DNA of 64,000 nucleotides, from NCBI RefSeq assembly GCF_001426185.1, contig NZ_LMRP01000002.1:1132144-1196143 (forward strand), in the 5' to 3' direction. The stretch is from Rhodococcus sp. Leaf247 (GTDB lineage: Bacteria; Actinomycetota; Actinomycetes; Mycobacteriales; Mycobacteriaceae). Shown here piece by piece: positions 1 through 10,530 of this stretch; positions within the stretch are counted from its first letter, which is position 1, and every line of letters starts with the position of its first letter. A model generated the notes under the pieces. It did no database searches, was not told the DNA's origin, and saw only the letters and a program-made list of their open reading frames with translations. Both the position numbers and the translations under genes were made by a program.

Positions 1-111
1 GGGTTCTCGGCAGATCTCGGCAGGATGTTCTGTGACGCCGTCGACGCCGTTCTGTCCGAACTGTCGTCGAAGGGCGACGGGCATTCGCACGCCCGCCACT
101 TCGCACACTGA
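1..111 (+). CDS. C-terminal end of an unidentified protein (partial)
   Basis: An open frame runs in from the left edge and ends at TGA 109-111, giving 36 residues that finish HARHFAH. It stops ten bases before the stop codon of the leftward YqgE gene, a spacing typical of two convergent genes. Too little of the protein is inside the window to assign a family. It could also be chance open sequence, since high-GC DNA often keeps frames open. Confidence 0.4.
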   Translation, partial: GFSADLGRMFCDAVDAVLSELSSKGDGHSHARHFAH

Positions 112-120
112 CTCCCGTCA

Positions 121-726
121 TCAGTTGGTGTCGACGTCGAGCGGATGCGTCGCCAGCATGGCCAGCGGCAGCGGTTGCCGACGCAGGACCCGCGCCCACA
201 TGTCGACCCCGGGTGGCCCGACCACATCGGATGGCAACGCGGACACCACCATCCAGTCGTCGCGCTCCAGCTCGCCGTCCAGCTGACCCAGGCTCCATCC
301 CGAGTATCCGGCGAACACCCGCATACCTTCCACGAGCGGCGCGACGGTCGCCGGATCCGAGTCCAGATCGATCATGACGACGCGGCCGTCGACGCGTCGG
401 ATACCGCGAATGTCGTCGATGACGACGCCTCGCCGCAGAGTCGCGAGGCACAACGCGGAGTCGCGCTTGACCGGGCCACCGACATACAGCGCCTTGGGCG
501 TCGTCGTGAGATCGGACCACTGCGGCAACACCGTGTGCACGGCCGTGTCGCTGGGGCGGTTGATCACCACACCGAGGCTGCCGGCGTCGTTGTGCTCGAT
601 GATGTACACGACGGTGCGGCGGAAGGTGGGTTCGACCAGCTCCGTCGACGAGACCAGCAAACTGCCCGGCCGCACCACCTGATCGGCCGACGCGGTCCGG
701 TCCTCCGGTTCTTCTGCGTGTGCCAC
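121..726 (-). CDS. YqgE/AlgH family protein (DUF179)
   Basis: About 201 residues, close to the usual length for YqgE/AlgH and very similar to M. tuberculosis Rv0038 as I remember it. Visible family blocks are FRRTVVYIIEHN, LGVVINRP, YVGGPVKRDSALCL, FAGYSGWSLGQLDGELERDDW and the C-terminal RRQPLPLAMLATHPLDV. The molecular function of the family is unknown; the AlgH name comes from alginate regulation in Pseudomonas and should not be transferred here. I chose GTG 726 because the protein then begins VAHAEEPED, like its relatives; an in-frame GTG at 756 would add ten residues. Neither start has a well-spaced ribosome binding site. It is divergent from the MFS gene. Confidence 0.88.
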   Translation of the reverse strand: MAHAEEPEDRTASADQVVRPGSLLVSSTELVEPTFRRTVVYIIEHNDAGSLGVVINRPSDTAVHTVLPQWSDLTTTPKALYVGGPVKRDSALCLATLRRGVVIDDIRGIRRVDGRVVMIDLDSDPATVAPLVEGMRVFAGYSGWSLGQLDGELERDDWMVVSALPSDVVGPPGVDMWARVLRRQPLPLAMLATHPLDVDTN

Positions 727-808
727 CTCCTCATCATCGCACCGGCACGGGCACACGTGCGAGAGATGGCGCGGGAGAGTTGCGGCCGGGCAGGGATAGT
801 GTCGGGTC

Positions 809-2134
809 GTGAGTCGAACCGAACGGCCCGGTGCGGTCCACGCGCTGAGAGCGGTCGCTCATTCCCCGGGTGCGCTGAGACTGGTGCTCCTCCGGTTCGC
901 GTCGCAGTTCGGCGACGGGATGTTCCAGGCAGCACTCGGCGGCGCCATCCTCTTCGACCCGCAACGCGGCGCGGATCCGGCGGCTGTCGCAGCCGGTTTC
1001 GCGGTGCTGCTCCTGCCGTACTCCCTGCTCGGACCGTTCGCCGCGCGAATCCTCGACCGAGTGGACCGTGCCGTCGTCCTCGGCGTGGCGAGCACGCTGA
1101 AGGTCTTGCTCATCGCCGGTGCCACCTGGCTGCTCCTGGCGGGGGCATCCAACACGGTCGTGCTGACGACTGCGCTCGCGACGGTGGGGGCGAGCCGGTT
1201 CGTTCTCGCCGGGCTGTCCGCGTCGCTTCCGCACGTGGTGCCGACGTCGGCGCTGGTCACGACGAACGCCGCACTGGTCACCCTGGGATCCGTCGTCTCG
1301 GCGGTCGGCGCGCTCGCGGCGGTCACCGTCCTGGGACTCGTCGGCCCGTCCGATCGGTCCACGGCCATCGCGACGGGCATCTCCGCGATCGGCGCACTTC
1401 TCGCCGCCATCGCCGCACGAGGATTCGTACGGGGCCGCCTCGGACCCGACGGAACTGCCACGCGTCGTGAGGACGACGGTGGCTGGACGTCCGGCTTCGC
1501 TGCGGTTCGCCGAACACGTTCTGTCGCTGCGCCTCTGGTGGGCGTCGGTGCCCACAGGATCGCGTTCGGCGTGGACACGCTGATCATGATCCTGCTGTTG
1601 CGTGACACCGCTCGGTCGTCGATCCTCCCCGGTGGGGTCGCAGGTTTCGGCCTCACGATCGGAGCGGCTGCCGCCGGGATGTTCGTCGCCGCGGTCGCTA
1701 CTCCCGTGCTGCTTCCTCGGCTCGGATCTACGCGCACCGTCGTGGCCGCGCTGTCCCTCGCGGCGTTGGCGCAGACCGCGCTGGTGGCAACGTTGATTCC
1801 GGACCTGCTGATCCTCGGCGCCTTCCTGCTCGGCGCGGCCGGACAGACGGTCAAACTGACAGCCGATGCGGCGATGCAGACCGACATCCCCGACGATCGG
1901 CGTGGGCGAGTCTTCGCGATCCAGGACACCACGTTCAACGTGGCGTTCGTCGGTGCCATCGCCGTCGCGGCCCTCGTCATCGGTCCGCAGTCCACAGGCG
2001 TCGACTCCACCCTCGCGACCGCCTGCGTCCTCGTCGGAGCCGGCATCTACGCGCTGGCGGCCGTCGTGGCCCTGCGACTGGTCAGCGAGCGGACCACCAC
2101 GACAGGAGTTCCTTCTCCGCGTCCTCCCGACTGA
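809..2134 (+). CDS. MFS transporter, Rv0037c-like
   Basis: 441 residues with about twelve hydrophobic segments and almost no soluble domain, typical of a major facilitator drug or metabolite exporter. The N-terminal block FASQFGDGMFQAALGGAILF and the motif-A-like loop after helix 2 (RILDRVDRAVVLG) fit the Rv0037c/macrolide-efflux-like group. The substrate cannot be read from sequence. The start is GTG 809. Its 3' end overlaps the 3' end of the convergent CCA-adding enzyme gene by 53 bases (2082-2134). The pairing with a divergent yqgE resembles the M. tuberculosis Rv0037c-Rv0038 pair. Confidence 0.85.
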   Translation: MSRTERPGAVHALRAVAHSPGALRLVLLRFASQFGDGMFQAALGGAILFDPQRGADPAAVAAGFAVLLLPYSLLGPFAARILDRVDRAVVLGVASTLKVLLIAGATWLLLAGASNTVVLTTALATVGASRFVLAGLSASLPHVVPTSALVTTNAALVTLGSVVSAVGALAAVTVLGLVGPSDRSTAIATGISAIGALLAAIAARGFVRGRLGPDGTATRREDDGGWTSGFAAVRRTRSVAAPLVGVGAHRIAFGVDTLIMILLLRDTARSSILPGGVAGFGLTIGAAAAGMFVAAVATPVLLPRLGSTRTVVAALSLAALAQTALVATLIPDLLILGAFLLGAAGQTVKLTADAAMQTDIPDDRRGRVFAIQDTTFNVAFVGAIAVAALVIGPQSTGVDSTLATACVLVGAGIYALAAVVALRLVSERTTTTGVPSPRPPD

Positions 2135-3530
2135 GGGGACCCCGGTCGAGTCGCAACTCCTTCAGATACGCCCAGGCCTGGCCCACCTGCGGACCCGCCG
2201 GGATCCCGAGCAACTCCATGATGGCGTTGCCGTCGAGGTCCGGCCGAACGCGTGCGAGGTCTTCCTGTTCTGCCAGGCGCGCGATGCGGTTCTCGAGGTC
2301 GTCGTACGTGGCCTGCAGCGACGCTGCCCGACGCTTGTTGCGCGTCGTGCAGTCCGCCCGCACCAACTTGTGCAGACGGGGAAGCAGATCGCCGGCGTCC
2401 GTCACATAGCGTCGAACGGCCGAATCGGTCCACTGACCTTTCCCGTACCCGTGGAATCGCAGGTGGAGGAACACCAGCTGAGCGATGTCGTCGGTCATCT
2501 TCTTGGGGAACTTCAGCGCCCGCAGTCGACGTCGAGTCATCTTCGCGCCGACGACCTCGTGGTGGTGGAAGCTCACTCCGCCGGCAGGCTCGTTGCGCTT
2601 GGTATCGGGCTTGCCGATGTCGTGGAGCAGAGCCGCCCACCGAAGCACCAGGTCGGGGTCGCCGTCCTCCAGATCGATCGCCTGCTGCAGCACCGTCAAC
2701 GAATGCTGGTAGACGTCCTTGTGCTGGTGGTGCTCGTCGATCTCGAGCTTCATCGCAGGGACCTCGGGCAGTATCCGAGCAGCGATGCCCGTCTCGCACA
2801 GCGCGTCGATCCCGTCGACCGCATGCTCGCCGAGGATCAGCTTGTCCAACTCCGCCGTCACGCGCTCGACGGTGATCCGGTCGATGCGATCCGTCATGTT
2901 CTCGATGGCGGTACGCACGCGCGGAAGCATCGTGAAGCCCAGCTGCGCGACGAATCGTGCAGCCCGCAGCATCCGCAGCGGGTCGTCGTCGAACGACTCC
3001 TCGGGCAGGCTCGGCGTGTCCAGAACACCCTCGAGCAGCGCGTCGAGTCCGCCGAGGGGGTCGATGAAGTCCCCCGCGCCGTCGGCGCCGATCCGCACCG
3101 CCATCGCGTTGATCGTGAAATCGCGTCGGACGAGGTCGTCCTGCAGCGTCGAGCCGTACTGCACCACCGGATTGCGGGTCACGCGGTCGTACTTGTCGCT
3201 GCGGAACGTCGTGATCTCGATCTGTCGACCGTTCTTCACGGCGCTGACCGTTCCGAATTCGATTCCGGTGTCCCACTGATGGTCGACCCAACCGGCCAGG
3301 ATCGCCTGCACCTGGTCGGGGAGAGCGTTCGTCGTGAAGTCCAGGTCACTGCTCAAACGACCCAGCAGCGCATCGCGAACACTGCCGCCGACCAGATACA
3401 GCTCCGAGCCCGTCGCCGCGAACAACGACCCCAGCGGCGCCAGGATGTCGTCGTGAACGCGCAGGGCCACGGCGCCGGACGCGAGCAGACGTGCGCGTCG
3501 GTCCGGTTCGGTGACAGGCGGGGGAGGCAC
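2082..3530 (-). CDS. pcnA: CCA tRNA nucleotidyltransferase
   Basis: Adds or repairs the 3' CCA of tRNAs using CTP and ATP. It is a class II nucleotidyltransferase with an HD domain; in mycobacteria the gene is called pcnA. The catalytic pocket is visible as [15 protein letters not shown] followed by DLDFTTNA; the second carboxylate block is [11 protein letters not shown], and an HD motif follows in LLHDIGKP. The frame stays open to 3776, but GTG 3530 gives 482 residues starting [12 protein letters not shown], matching the roughly 480 of the M. tuberculosis protein. A TAGGGT element just upstream suggests a short or absent leader. It is divergent from the Nudix gene, the same arrangement as Rv3907c/Rv3908. 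Confidence 0.93.
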   Translation of the reverse strand: MPPPPVTEPDRRARLLASGAVALRVHDDILAPLGSLFAATGSELYLVGGSVRDALLGRLSSDLDFTTNALPDQVQAILAGWVDHQWDTGIEFGTVSAVKNGRQIEITTFRSDKYDRVTRNPVVQYGSTLQDDLVRRDFTINAMAVRIGADGAGDFIDPLGGLDALLEGVLDTPSLPEESFDDDPLRMLRAARFVAQLGFTMLPRVRTAIENMTDRIDRITVERVTAELDKLILGEHAVDGIDALCETGIAARILPEVPAMKLEIDEHHQHKDVYQHSLTVLQQAIDLEDGDPDLVLRWAALLHDIGKPDTKRNEPAGGVSFHHHEVVGAKMTRRRLRALKFPKKMTDDIAQLVFLHLRFHGYGKGQWTDSAVRRYVTDAGDLLPRLHKLVRADCTTRNKRRAASLQATYDDLENRIARLAEQEDLARVRPDLDGNAIMELLGIPAGPQVGQAWAYLKELRLDRGPLSREDAEKELLSWWSAR

Positions 3531-3596
3531 GACGCCATACCCTACCGAGGCGACTCCCTCGTGGTGCGTCCCACCGGGAGCAGGCCCTACGACAAC

Positions 3597-3602
3597 TAGT
3601 AT
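3597..3602 (+). promoter_or_regulatory. -10 element of a probable leaderless promoter for the Nudix gene
   Basis: TAGTAT fits the actinobacterial TANNNT -10 motif and ends seven bases before the GTG start codon at 3610. Transcription from it would begin at or next to the start codon, giving a leaderless mRNA. There is no Shine-Dalgarno sequence in the remaining space and no clear -35 box. Confidence 0.45.
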
Positions 3603-3609
3603 CGGTCGG

Positions 3610-4209
3610 GTGTCCGGTCCCGAGCGAGCCAAGAGAACCCGTCGCGGTGTGCGACGGCGTCCTCGTGCCGCCGCCGACCCCGCCGGCAAGCCGACCGAGA
3701 AACCGGCACTCCGCACCGTTCGGGAGACATCGGCGGGCGGATTGGTCGTCGACGGACTCGATGGACCCCGGGACAAGCTCTGCGCCGCCCTGATCGGACG
3801 GACCGACCGGCGCGGGCGCCTCCTGTGGTCGCTGCCGAAGGGTCACATCGAGCGCGGCGAGACACCCGAGCAGACCGCCGAACGCGAAGTCCACGAGGAG
3901 ACCGGCATCTCCGGAACCGTCCTCGCACCGCTCGGCAGCATCGACTACTGGTTCGTCACCGAGGGCCGACGCGTCCACAAGACCGTGCACCACTACCTCC
4001 TTCGATCCCTCGGCGGCGAACTGTCGGACGAGGACGTCGAGGTCACCGAGGTTGCCTGGGTGCCGCTCACGGAGCTCCGAACGCGCCTGGCCTACGCCGA
4101 CGAGCGCAAACTCGCCGAGCGCGCCGGGGAAATGATCGACCAGATGGCGCACGACGCCGCTTCACCCGACGCCCCACTTCGACCGGTCTCCGACCTCCCC
4201 GCCGAATGA
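3610..4209 (+). CDS. mutT4: Nudix hydrolase, MutT4-like
   Basis: 199 residues with a complete Nudix box: [20 protein letters not shown], then TGISG (pattern GX5EX7REUXEEXGU). Nudix enzymes hydrolyse nucleoside diphosphate derivatives; M. tuberculosis MutT4 (Rv3908) sits in the same position and shares the blocks [15 protein letters not shown] and [16 protein letters not shown]. The first 35 or so residues are basic and low in complexity. GTG 3610 was preferred to the ATG at 3511, which lies inside the cca gene and upstream of the -10 element. The last four bases overlap the next start (ATGA), so it is probably co-transcribed with the DUF6049 and murJ genes. The substrate is not predictable. 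Confidence 0.9.
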   Translation: MSGPERAKRTRRGVRRRPRAAADPAGKPTEKPALRTVRETSAGGLVVDGLDGPRDKLCAALIGRTDRRGRLLWSLPKGHIERGETPEQTAEREVHEETGISGTVLAPLGSIDYWFVTEGRRVHKTVHHYLLRSLGGELSDEDVEVTEVAWVPLTELRTRLAYADERKLAERAGEMIDQMAHDAASPDAPLRPVSDLPAE

Positions 4210-6599
4210 CCCGCTCTGCTCCGCCGACCCGGCGTCTCGCCGCGGTCCTGGCCACTGTCGGCATGTTCGCCTTCTCGACAGTTCCCGCCGCGGCGCAGCC
4301 CGTCGCGACCGATCCGGACTCGGCCGACACGACACAGACGGAACTGCCCCCCGCCGACACGTCGGTGGACGGAACGTTCCTGGCCCTGTCGGTGGACGAG
4401 GTCACGCCGACCACCGTCTCGACCAGCAGTCCGCCCGTCCTGACGGTCCGCGGGACCGTCGAGAACGTGGGCGACCGCGCGGTGTCCGAAATCTCGGTGC
4501 GCCTGCAGCGCGCTCCCGAAGTCCGCACGTCGGCCGAACTCAGAACGTCGCTGACCGAGGATCAGGACCGATACGACACGGTCGGACCGTTCGAGTCGCT
4601 GACCGACGACCTGCCGGAGATGTCCCTCGGCCGCGGTGATTCGCTGCCGTTCGAGTTGTCCTTGCCCCTCCGGTCCACCACCGGCGCGTCGCTCGGTCTC
4701 ACCGAGCCGGGTGTCTATCCGGTGATGGTCAACGTCAACGGCAGCCCGGCCTACGGGCAGGAAGCTCGACTCGACGACGCGTCGTTCCTCCTTCCCGTGT
4801 CGGGCCTGCCGCGGGACATCAGCGTCGCCGACCCGGCAGCACCCCCAGCGGCGCCTCTTCCGCCCGACATTTCCCGTCCGGTGGCGACGACGGTGCTCTG
4901 GCCGTTGGCGGATCGACCGCACCTCGCCGCCGGTCTTCCGGGGACGGTCGGCGAGGAGGTGCGTCTGGAAGACGACCAGCTCGCGGGGTCGCTGTCCGCA
5001 GGCGGCCGCCTCGAGGGGCTCGTCTCGGCACTCGAATTCGCGACCGGACCCACCGTCGACACGGAGGGGGCGTTGTCGTCGTCGACCTGCCTCGCCATCG
5101 ACCCCGATCTGCTCGTCACCGTCTCGAGCATGACGCGTGGCTACCTCGTCGTGGACGACCCGGCCGATCCCACCGGACCTGCGAGCGAGGGCAGCGGTGC
5201 GGCTGCTGCAGCATCGTGGCTCGAGCGCGTCCGCGCCCTGGCATCGAGCATGTGTGTCACCGCGGTGCCCTTCGCTCAGACGGATCTGGCCGCCGTGTCC
5301 GCCATCGCGGACGCAGCCTTGACGACGGCCGCGCTGACGACTCCCTCCGATGTCGTCGACACGCTCCTGGGTGTGACATCGCGACGGGACGTGGTGTGGC
5401 CGGACTCCGGCGCCGTCGACGACGCCACCGCCGCCACGATCGCGTCGGCAGGTCGCACCACGACCCTGATCGCGCAGGATGCGGTCGACGTAGTGGGAGA
5501 GCCCGACACCGTCACGCTGACCGGCGGTGACTCCGCGACACCTCTTCGGGCAGCCCTGTACGACACCTCCGTGTCGACATCCCTGGCAGCGGTGGGGGAG
5601 ATTCCGAGCACGCCGTCGACCACGCCACGTGACCAGGTGTTCGACGTCGCGGCCGATTCGCGGATCGCACGGTTGCAGGACGCGCTCGGTGCGCTGCACT
5701 TCGAAGCCCTGCAGGCCGCATCAGCTCCGGGCGCACCCGCCCTTCCGCGATCCCTCACCATCGCGCCGCCCCAGACCTGGACGCCGGACCGCGACGAGGC
5801 CTCCGCGGTGCTGGGGACGATCGCCGGACTCATGCGCAGCGGCCTGGCCACCCCCCGGACCTTGTCCGACCTGCTGTCGGTGCCGCCGCCCCTCGAGCCG
5901 GCCACGCTCGCCTATCCCGAGGCCGCGATCGACGACGGCGCCCCGTCCGATGTCCGGGACGCTGCCGGCACCCAGAACGCCCGCGTCGCCGAACTGACAT
6001 CGGCCCTGATCGACGACTCCCGGGCAGCCATCTCCCCGGCCCTGTTCATGGCACCGCTTCGCGAGGACCTGCTGCGAGCGATGACGACGTCGGATCGCCG
6101 AGGGGAGCTGCATCAGGAGTCCGACGGCGCCGCCCGCCGACGCGCCGCGAACGTCACGGCCGGGCTCGACCGACTGTTCGGATCGGTCACCATCCTCGCC
6201 CCCGGCGGTGTGTTCACGCTCGCCTCGGAGGCCAGCCCCCTGCTCCTGGTGGCGCGGAACGATCTTCCGATCGGCATCACCGTCGACCTGTCCGTCGACG
6301 CGCCGGACGCGATGCAGATCGAGAACATCGGCCCGCAGCAACTCCCACCGCGCGGCAGCAGGTCCTTGCAGATTCCGGCGAGGGTCAGCGATTCCCGCAA
6401 GATGGTGGTGGAGTTCTCCCTGAGTACCGGCGACGGGGCGCTGCTCGGGCAGGCGGCGACAGTCAACGTGCGGTCCAATGCGTACGGTCGTGCTTTGGCG
6501 ATCATCACAGCGGGTGCAGGCGCGCTGCTCCTTCTCCTCGCGGGCCGACGGTTGTGGCACCGCTTCCGTGGGCAGCCCGATCCAGCCGACGAGCAGTAA
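4206..6599 (+). CDS. DUF6049 family secreted/membrane-anchored protein (Rv3909-like)
   Basis: 797 residues. An N-terminal signal peptide is visible ([15 protein letters not shown] ending AAAQP), followed by a long exported domain and one C-terminal membrane helix ([21 protein letters not shown]) with a short basic cytoplasmic tail. The family is found beside murJ in Actinobacteria, and its role is not established; the location suggests involvement in envelope assembly or lipid II transport, but that is inference from context. The ATG start at 4206 overlaps the Nudix stop (ATGA); the frame is open much further upstream, but only as a shadow of the Nudix gene. The murJ start follows nine bases after the stop. 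Confidence 0.85.
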   Translation: MTRSAPPTRRLAAVLATVGMFAFSTVPAAAQPVATDPDSADTTQTELPPADTSVDGTFLALSVDEVTPTTVSTSSPPVLTVRGTVENVGDRAVSEISVRLQRAPEVRTSAELRTSLTEDQDRYDTVGPFESLTDDLPEMSLGRGDSLPFELSLPLRSTTGASLGLTEPGVYPVMVNVNGSPAYGQEARLDDASFLLPVSGLPRDISVADPAAPPAAPLPPDISRPVATTVLWPLADRPHLAAGLPGTVGEEVRLEDDQLAGSLSAGGRLEGLVSALEFATGPTVDTEGALSSSTCLAIDPDLLVTVSSMTRGYLVVDDPADPTGPASEGSGAAAAASWLERVRALASSMCVTAVPFAQTDLAAVSAIADAALTTAALTTPSDVVDTLLGVTSRRDVVWPDSGAVDDATAATIASAGRTTTLIAQDAVDVVGEPDTVTLTGGDSATPLRAALYDTSVSTSLAAVGEIPSTPSTTPRDQVFDVAADSRIARLQDALGALHFEALQAASAPGAPALPRSLTIAPPQTWTPDRDEASAVLGTIAGLMRSGLATPRTLSDLLSVPPPLEPATLAYPEAAIDDGAPSDVRDAAGTQNARVAELTSALIDDSRAAISPALFMAPLREDLLRAMTTSDRRGELHQESDGAARRRAANVTAGLDRLFGSVTILAPGGVFTLASEASPLLLVARNDLPIGITVDLSVDAPDAMQIENIGPQQLPPRGSRSLQIPARVSDSRKMVVEFSLSTGDGALLGQAATVNVRSNAYGRALAIITAGAGALLLLLAGRRLWHRFRGQPDPADEQ

Positions 6600-6608
6600 G
6601 GACCTTCG

Positions 6609-9600
6609 ATGACGGGGAGCATTCCTCACGGGCACCGGGACGGTGCGCCGCAGGCACCGCGTGCGCCCTGGGAGCGGGACCCCACCATGGTGGTTCCGAC
6701 CAGCACTGCGCCTCCGGTCCGACGTCCGGCGGGCCCGACCCGCATACCGCCCACTCGCGGTGCCGAGGCTGCTACGCCCTCGCCGAAGTCGAGTTCGTCC
6801 CGTTTGCTGTCCGCCACGGGCGCCATCGCCTTCGCAACGCTGATCAGCCGCATCACGGGCTTCGTCAAGCAGTTGCTGCTGGTGACGGTCCTGGGTACGA
6901 CAGTCGCCGCGTCGTACACGGTGGCCAGCCTGATCCCCAACATGATCGCAGAGCTGGTGCTCGGCGCTGTCCTGACCGCCATCGTCGTTCCGGTGCTGGT
7001 GCGCGCTGAGAGCGAGGATGCCGACGGCGGACGTGCCTTCGTCCGGCGTCTCTTCACCGCAGCGCTGACCATGCTGATCGTCGCGGCAGTTCTCGCGACG
7101 GCGGCGGCGCCCATCCTGACGCGGTACGTCTTCCTGTCCGACGACGGTCAGGTGAACACCGGCCTGACCACAGCATTGCTGTTCCTTCTGCTTCCCGCGA
7201 TCCTGTTCTACGGACTGTCGGCGCTGTTCACCGCGGTGTTGAACACCCGCCAGAACTTCAAGCCCGGCGCGTGGGCGCCGGTGCTCAACAACCTCGTCGT
7301 GCTGACCGTGCTCGTCCTGTACATGGTGGTCCCGGGTGAGATCTCGCTGGACCCGGTCCGGATCAGCGATCCGAAGCTGCTGGTGCTCGGAATCGGCATC
7401 ACGCTCGGCGTCGTGGTCCAGGCGGCGAGCCTCGTTCCCGCTCTGCGGCGCAACAACATCGATCTCCGGCCTCTGTGGGGTCTGGACGATCGTCTGCGGC
7501 AGTTCGGCGGCATGGCCGTCGCGATCGTGCTGTACGTCGTGATCAGCCAGGCCGGAATGGTCTTCGCGACGCGTATCTCCTCGCACGTCGACCCGGCCGG
7601 CCCCCTGATCTACAACCAGGCGTGGATCCTTCTGCAGCTGCCGTACGGCGTCCTGGGTGTCACGGTCCTGACGGCGATCATGCCAAGGCTCAGCCGCAAC
7701 GCGGCGATGAAGGACACCCCGGCCGTGGTGGACGACCTCTCGGTCGCCACGCGGTTGACGATGCTGGCGCTGATCCCGGTCATCGGCTTCCTGACCGTCG
7801 CCGGCCCGCAGGTGGGCGAGGCGCTCTACGGCTACGGCAACTTCGGCTCGGCCGATGCTGCCCGACTGGGCGAGGCCGTCAGCTGGTCCGCCTTCACCCT
7901 GGTTCCGTACTCGCTCGTTCTGATCCACCTCCGCGTGTTCTACGCACGCGAGCAGGCGTGGACACCGACCTGGATCGTCCTCGGCATCACCGGCGTCAAG
8001 ATCGCGCTGTCCGCGTTGACCCCGCTGATCGCCACCTCCGACCGCGAGGTGGTGTTGCTGCTCGGCGCGGCGAACGGCCTCGGCTACATCACCGGCGCCG
8101 TCATCGGCTGGATGCTCCTGCGTCGGACGCTCGGCGATCTCCGTCTCGCGGGGGTGCGCAGAACCGTCGCGCTGACGCTCGCCGCGACAGCCGTCGGAAT
8201 GGTGGCAGTCTTCGCCGCGGATCGCCTCCTCGGGCTCGACCGCCTGACCGGCCCCAGCGCCCTGCTCCGCGTCGCCTTCGACGGCTCCGTCATGCTTCTG
8301 GTCACCGGGCTCTGCCTGTACCGAGCCAGGATCCCGGAAATACAGTCCATATCGGTCGCAGTGGCCAGACGCCTCGGCCGTAAGTCCCCGGACCTGCCCG
8401 GACCTGTAACGATCGAGCCCTCTGCCACCGATCCGATGTACGCGGAGACCGAGATGATTCCGGCCGTCACCGGTTCGGACATGCCCCCGATGGGCCCGTC
8501 GACCGGGGAATTCGGTCGCGCCACCGGCACGGGACGGCTCCCGTACCCTGACAGGCGAGTGGACCCGCGGGCGCGGATCGTTCCCCGATCGTCGAGGTAC
8601 GACGGTGACGAGTCGGAAACGACGATCATCCCCGCCTACACGGATCCGTTCACGACGAGAAGTGACGAAGGAGTGGCAGTGACCGACGACGAGGGTGCAC
8701 GGGGGCGTACGCCGTCCGAGGCCGACGACGCCACCGGGACCGGCGGCGTGTCCACCGAGAACCGCGGCACTCCTACAGCCGACACGTCCGCTGCCGCCGA
8801 GTCGACGAGCGAGGCTCCCGAGTCGGCCGAGGAACGCGTCGAGGACGCCGAATCGGGCGTGCTCGACACCGGCGTCGTTCCTGTCGGGTCACCTACTCTT
8901 CCGCCCGCCGTACCGGCCACCGAGTCGCCTCGGACGCCGGTGCGTGGCCCCAAGTTGATCCCCGGTGCATCCGTCGCCGGCGGTCGGTACCGGCTACTGG
9001 CTCCGCACGGCGGCGCCCGCGGTCTGAAGTTCTGGCAGGCACACGACGTCAAGCTCGACCGTGAAGTGGCACTGACGTTCGTCGACGCCGATCAGCAGGC
9101 CACCGGTGAGGGAGACGAGCGGACTGACGGTCCCCAGGCCGTGCTGTCCCGCACCCTGCGTCTCGGTCGGATCAACTCTCCGGGTCTGGCCCGTGTCCTC
9201 GATGTCGTGCGAGGCAGCTCGGGCGGCATCGTGGTCGCCGAATGGACCCGTGGCCGCTCGCTCCGAGAGATGGCCGAGACGGAACCGTCTCCGTTCGGCG
9301 CCGCCAACGCCATCAAGTCGCTCGCCGCCGCAGCCGAAGCCGCTCATCGGGGTGGTGGGGCACTGTCGATCGATCACCCCGACCGCGTCCGCATCAGCAT
9401 CAAGGGCGACGCCGTACTCGCGTTCCCGGCCACATTCGGCGACGCCGATCCCGGCTCCGACGTCCGCGGCCTGGGCGCCATGCTCTACGCCCTGATCACC
9501 GCGCGCTGGCCCCTGGGCGACTCGTCCGGCCCGGCCACCGTGGGCGGGATGCGGATCGCCGACCGCACCGCGTCCGGTGCCGCAGTCGAGCCACGCGAGT

Positions 9601-10454
9601 TGCGTCCGGACGTGCCGTTCGAGATCTCCGCGGTCGCCGTCCGGGCTCTCGAACAGAACAGCGGCATCCGCACCGCGGCCACCGTTCAGCACATTCTCGG
9701 TCAAGCAGCCGTCGTCAACGAGAAGACGGAAATGATTCCGGCGTTGCGACTCGGTCAGAGGCCTCCGGGCGCGAGCGGTCACGCGTTGGCGGACCCGGAC
9801 GATCAGCAGCCGGCCCAGCGATCGAATCTGATGGTCGCTGCGCTCGTCGGACTGGCCGTGCTCACGGTCGTCGTCCTCGGACTCGTCGGGTGGTGGCTCG
9901 CGAACCTGCTCTCGGGTGGCGGCACGGACGAACCGCTCACGGAGCAGAACTTCGGTCTGACCACGTCGGCGTCCGCTCCTGCAGCACCGGGCGAGCCTGC
10001 CCCCGCGCCGACCACCGTGCCCGCGGCGATCTCGTCGGTCGACGTCTACTCGCCCCAGGGCACTGCCGACAATCCGGGTCAGGTCGACAACGTGCTCGAC
10101 AACGATCCGGGGACTGTGTGGGACACGGACTCGTACTTCAACCCGTTCCCCTCCCTCAAGCCCGGCGTCGGCATCATGGCGACGCTGGCACAGCCGACCA
10201 CGCTGTCGAGCGTCTACGTCAACTCGCCGTCACCGGGAACGGTCGTCGAGATCCGTTCTGCGACAAGCGCATCGCCGGACATCGACGACACGCAGCTCAT
10301 CGGGTCGGCGACACTGGGCAACGGTCTGACGGACATCACCGTCACGCCCGACGGTCCTACCGAGTACCTGCTGTTCTGGATCACGGACCTCAGCAACACC
10401 GGTGGTGGGAACCAGAGCACCATCGCCGACATCGGAGCATCGACAGCCTCCTGA
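6609..10454 (+). CDS. murJ: Lipid II flippase MurJ fused to a pseudokinase and an extracytoplasmic domain
   Basis: 1281 residues, like mycobacterial MviN/MurJ (Rv3910). Residues ~66-590 form the polytopic MurJ core that moves lipid II across the membrane (for example ISRITGFVKQLLLV, YGLSALFTAVLNTRQNFKPG, QLPYGVLGVTVLTAIMPRLS). An acidic low-complexity linker is followed at ~778 by a kinase-like fold (ASVAGGRYRLL ... DREVALTFVDA) that lacks both the HRD catalytic loop and the DFG metal loop, so it is a pseudokinase. A single helix at ~1075-1097 leads to an outside domain (~1141-1281) that looks discoidin-like. In mycobacteria the phosphorylated pseudokinase recruits FhaA; an fhaA gene is present at the far end of this window. 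AAGGA precedes the ATG start. Confidence 0.93.
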   Translation: MTGSIPHGHRDGAPQAPRAPWERDPTMVVPTSTAPPVRRPAGPTRIPPTRGAEAATPSPKSSSSRLLSATGAIAFATLISRITGFVKQLLLVTVLGTTVAASYTVASLIPNMIAELVLGAVLTAIVVPVLVRAESEDADGGRAFVRRLFTAALTMLIVAAVLATAAAPILTRYVFLSDDGQVNTGLTTALLFLLLPAILFYGLSALFTAVLNTRQNFKPGAWAPVLNNLVVLTVLVLYMVVPGEISLDPVRISDPKLLVLGIGITLGVVVQAASLVPALRRNNIDLRPLWGLDDRLRQFGGMAVAIVLYVVISQAGMVFATRISSHVDPAGPLIYNQAWILLQLPYGVLGVTVLTAIMPRLSRNAAMKDTPAVVDDLSVATRLTMLALIPVIGFLTVAGPQVGEALYGYGNFGSADAARLGEAVSWSAFTLVPYSLVLIHLRVFYAREQAWTPTWIVLGITGVKIALSALTPLIATSDREVVLLLGAANGLGYITGAVIGWMLLRRTLGDLRLAGVRRTVALTLAATAVGMVAVFAADRLLGLDRLTGPSALLRVAFDGSVMLLVTGLCLYRARIPEIQSISVAVARRLGRKSPDLPGPVTIEPSATDPMYAETEMIPAVTGSDMPPMGPSTGEFGRATGTGRLPYPDRRVDPRARIVPRSSRYDGDESETTIIPAYTDPFTTRSDEGVAVTDDEGARGRTPSEADDATGTGGVSTENRGTPTADTSAAAESTSEAPESAEERVEDAESGVLDTGVVPVGSPTLPPAVPATESPRTPVRGPKLIPGASVAGGRYRLLAPHGGARGLKFWQAHDVKLDREVALTFVDADQQATGEGDERTDGPQAVLSRTLRLGRINSPGLARVLDVVRGSSGGIVVAEWTRGRSLREMAETEPSPFGAANAIKSLAAAAEAAHRGGGALSIDHPDRVRISIKGDAVLAFPATFGDADPGSDVRGLGAMLYALITARWPLGDSSGPATVGGMRIADRTASGAAVEPRELRPDVPFEISAVAVRALEQNSGIRTAATVQHILGQAAVVNEKTEMIPALRLGQRPPGASGHALADPDDQQPAQRSNLMVAALVGLAVLTVVVLGLVGWWLANLLSGGGTDEPLTEQNFGLTTSASAPAAPGEPAPAPTTVPAAISSVDVYSPQGTADNPGQVDNVLDNDPGTVWDTDSYFNPFPSLKPGVGIMATLAQPTTLSSVYVNSPSPGTVVEIRSATSASPDIDDTQLIGSATLGNGLTDITVTPDGPTEYLLFWITDLSNTGGGNQSTIADIGASTAS

Positions 10455-10530
10455 CCGACACCATTGGTGCACGGTCACAACAGAATCCGCTGTCGGCTCG
10501 GACGGTCCGTTTCTGAGTTAGCATCCGCGC

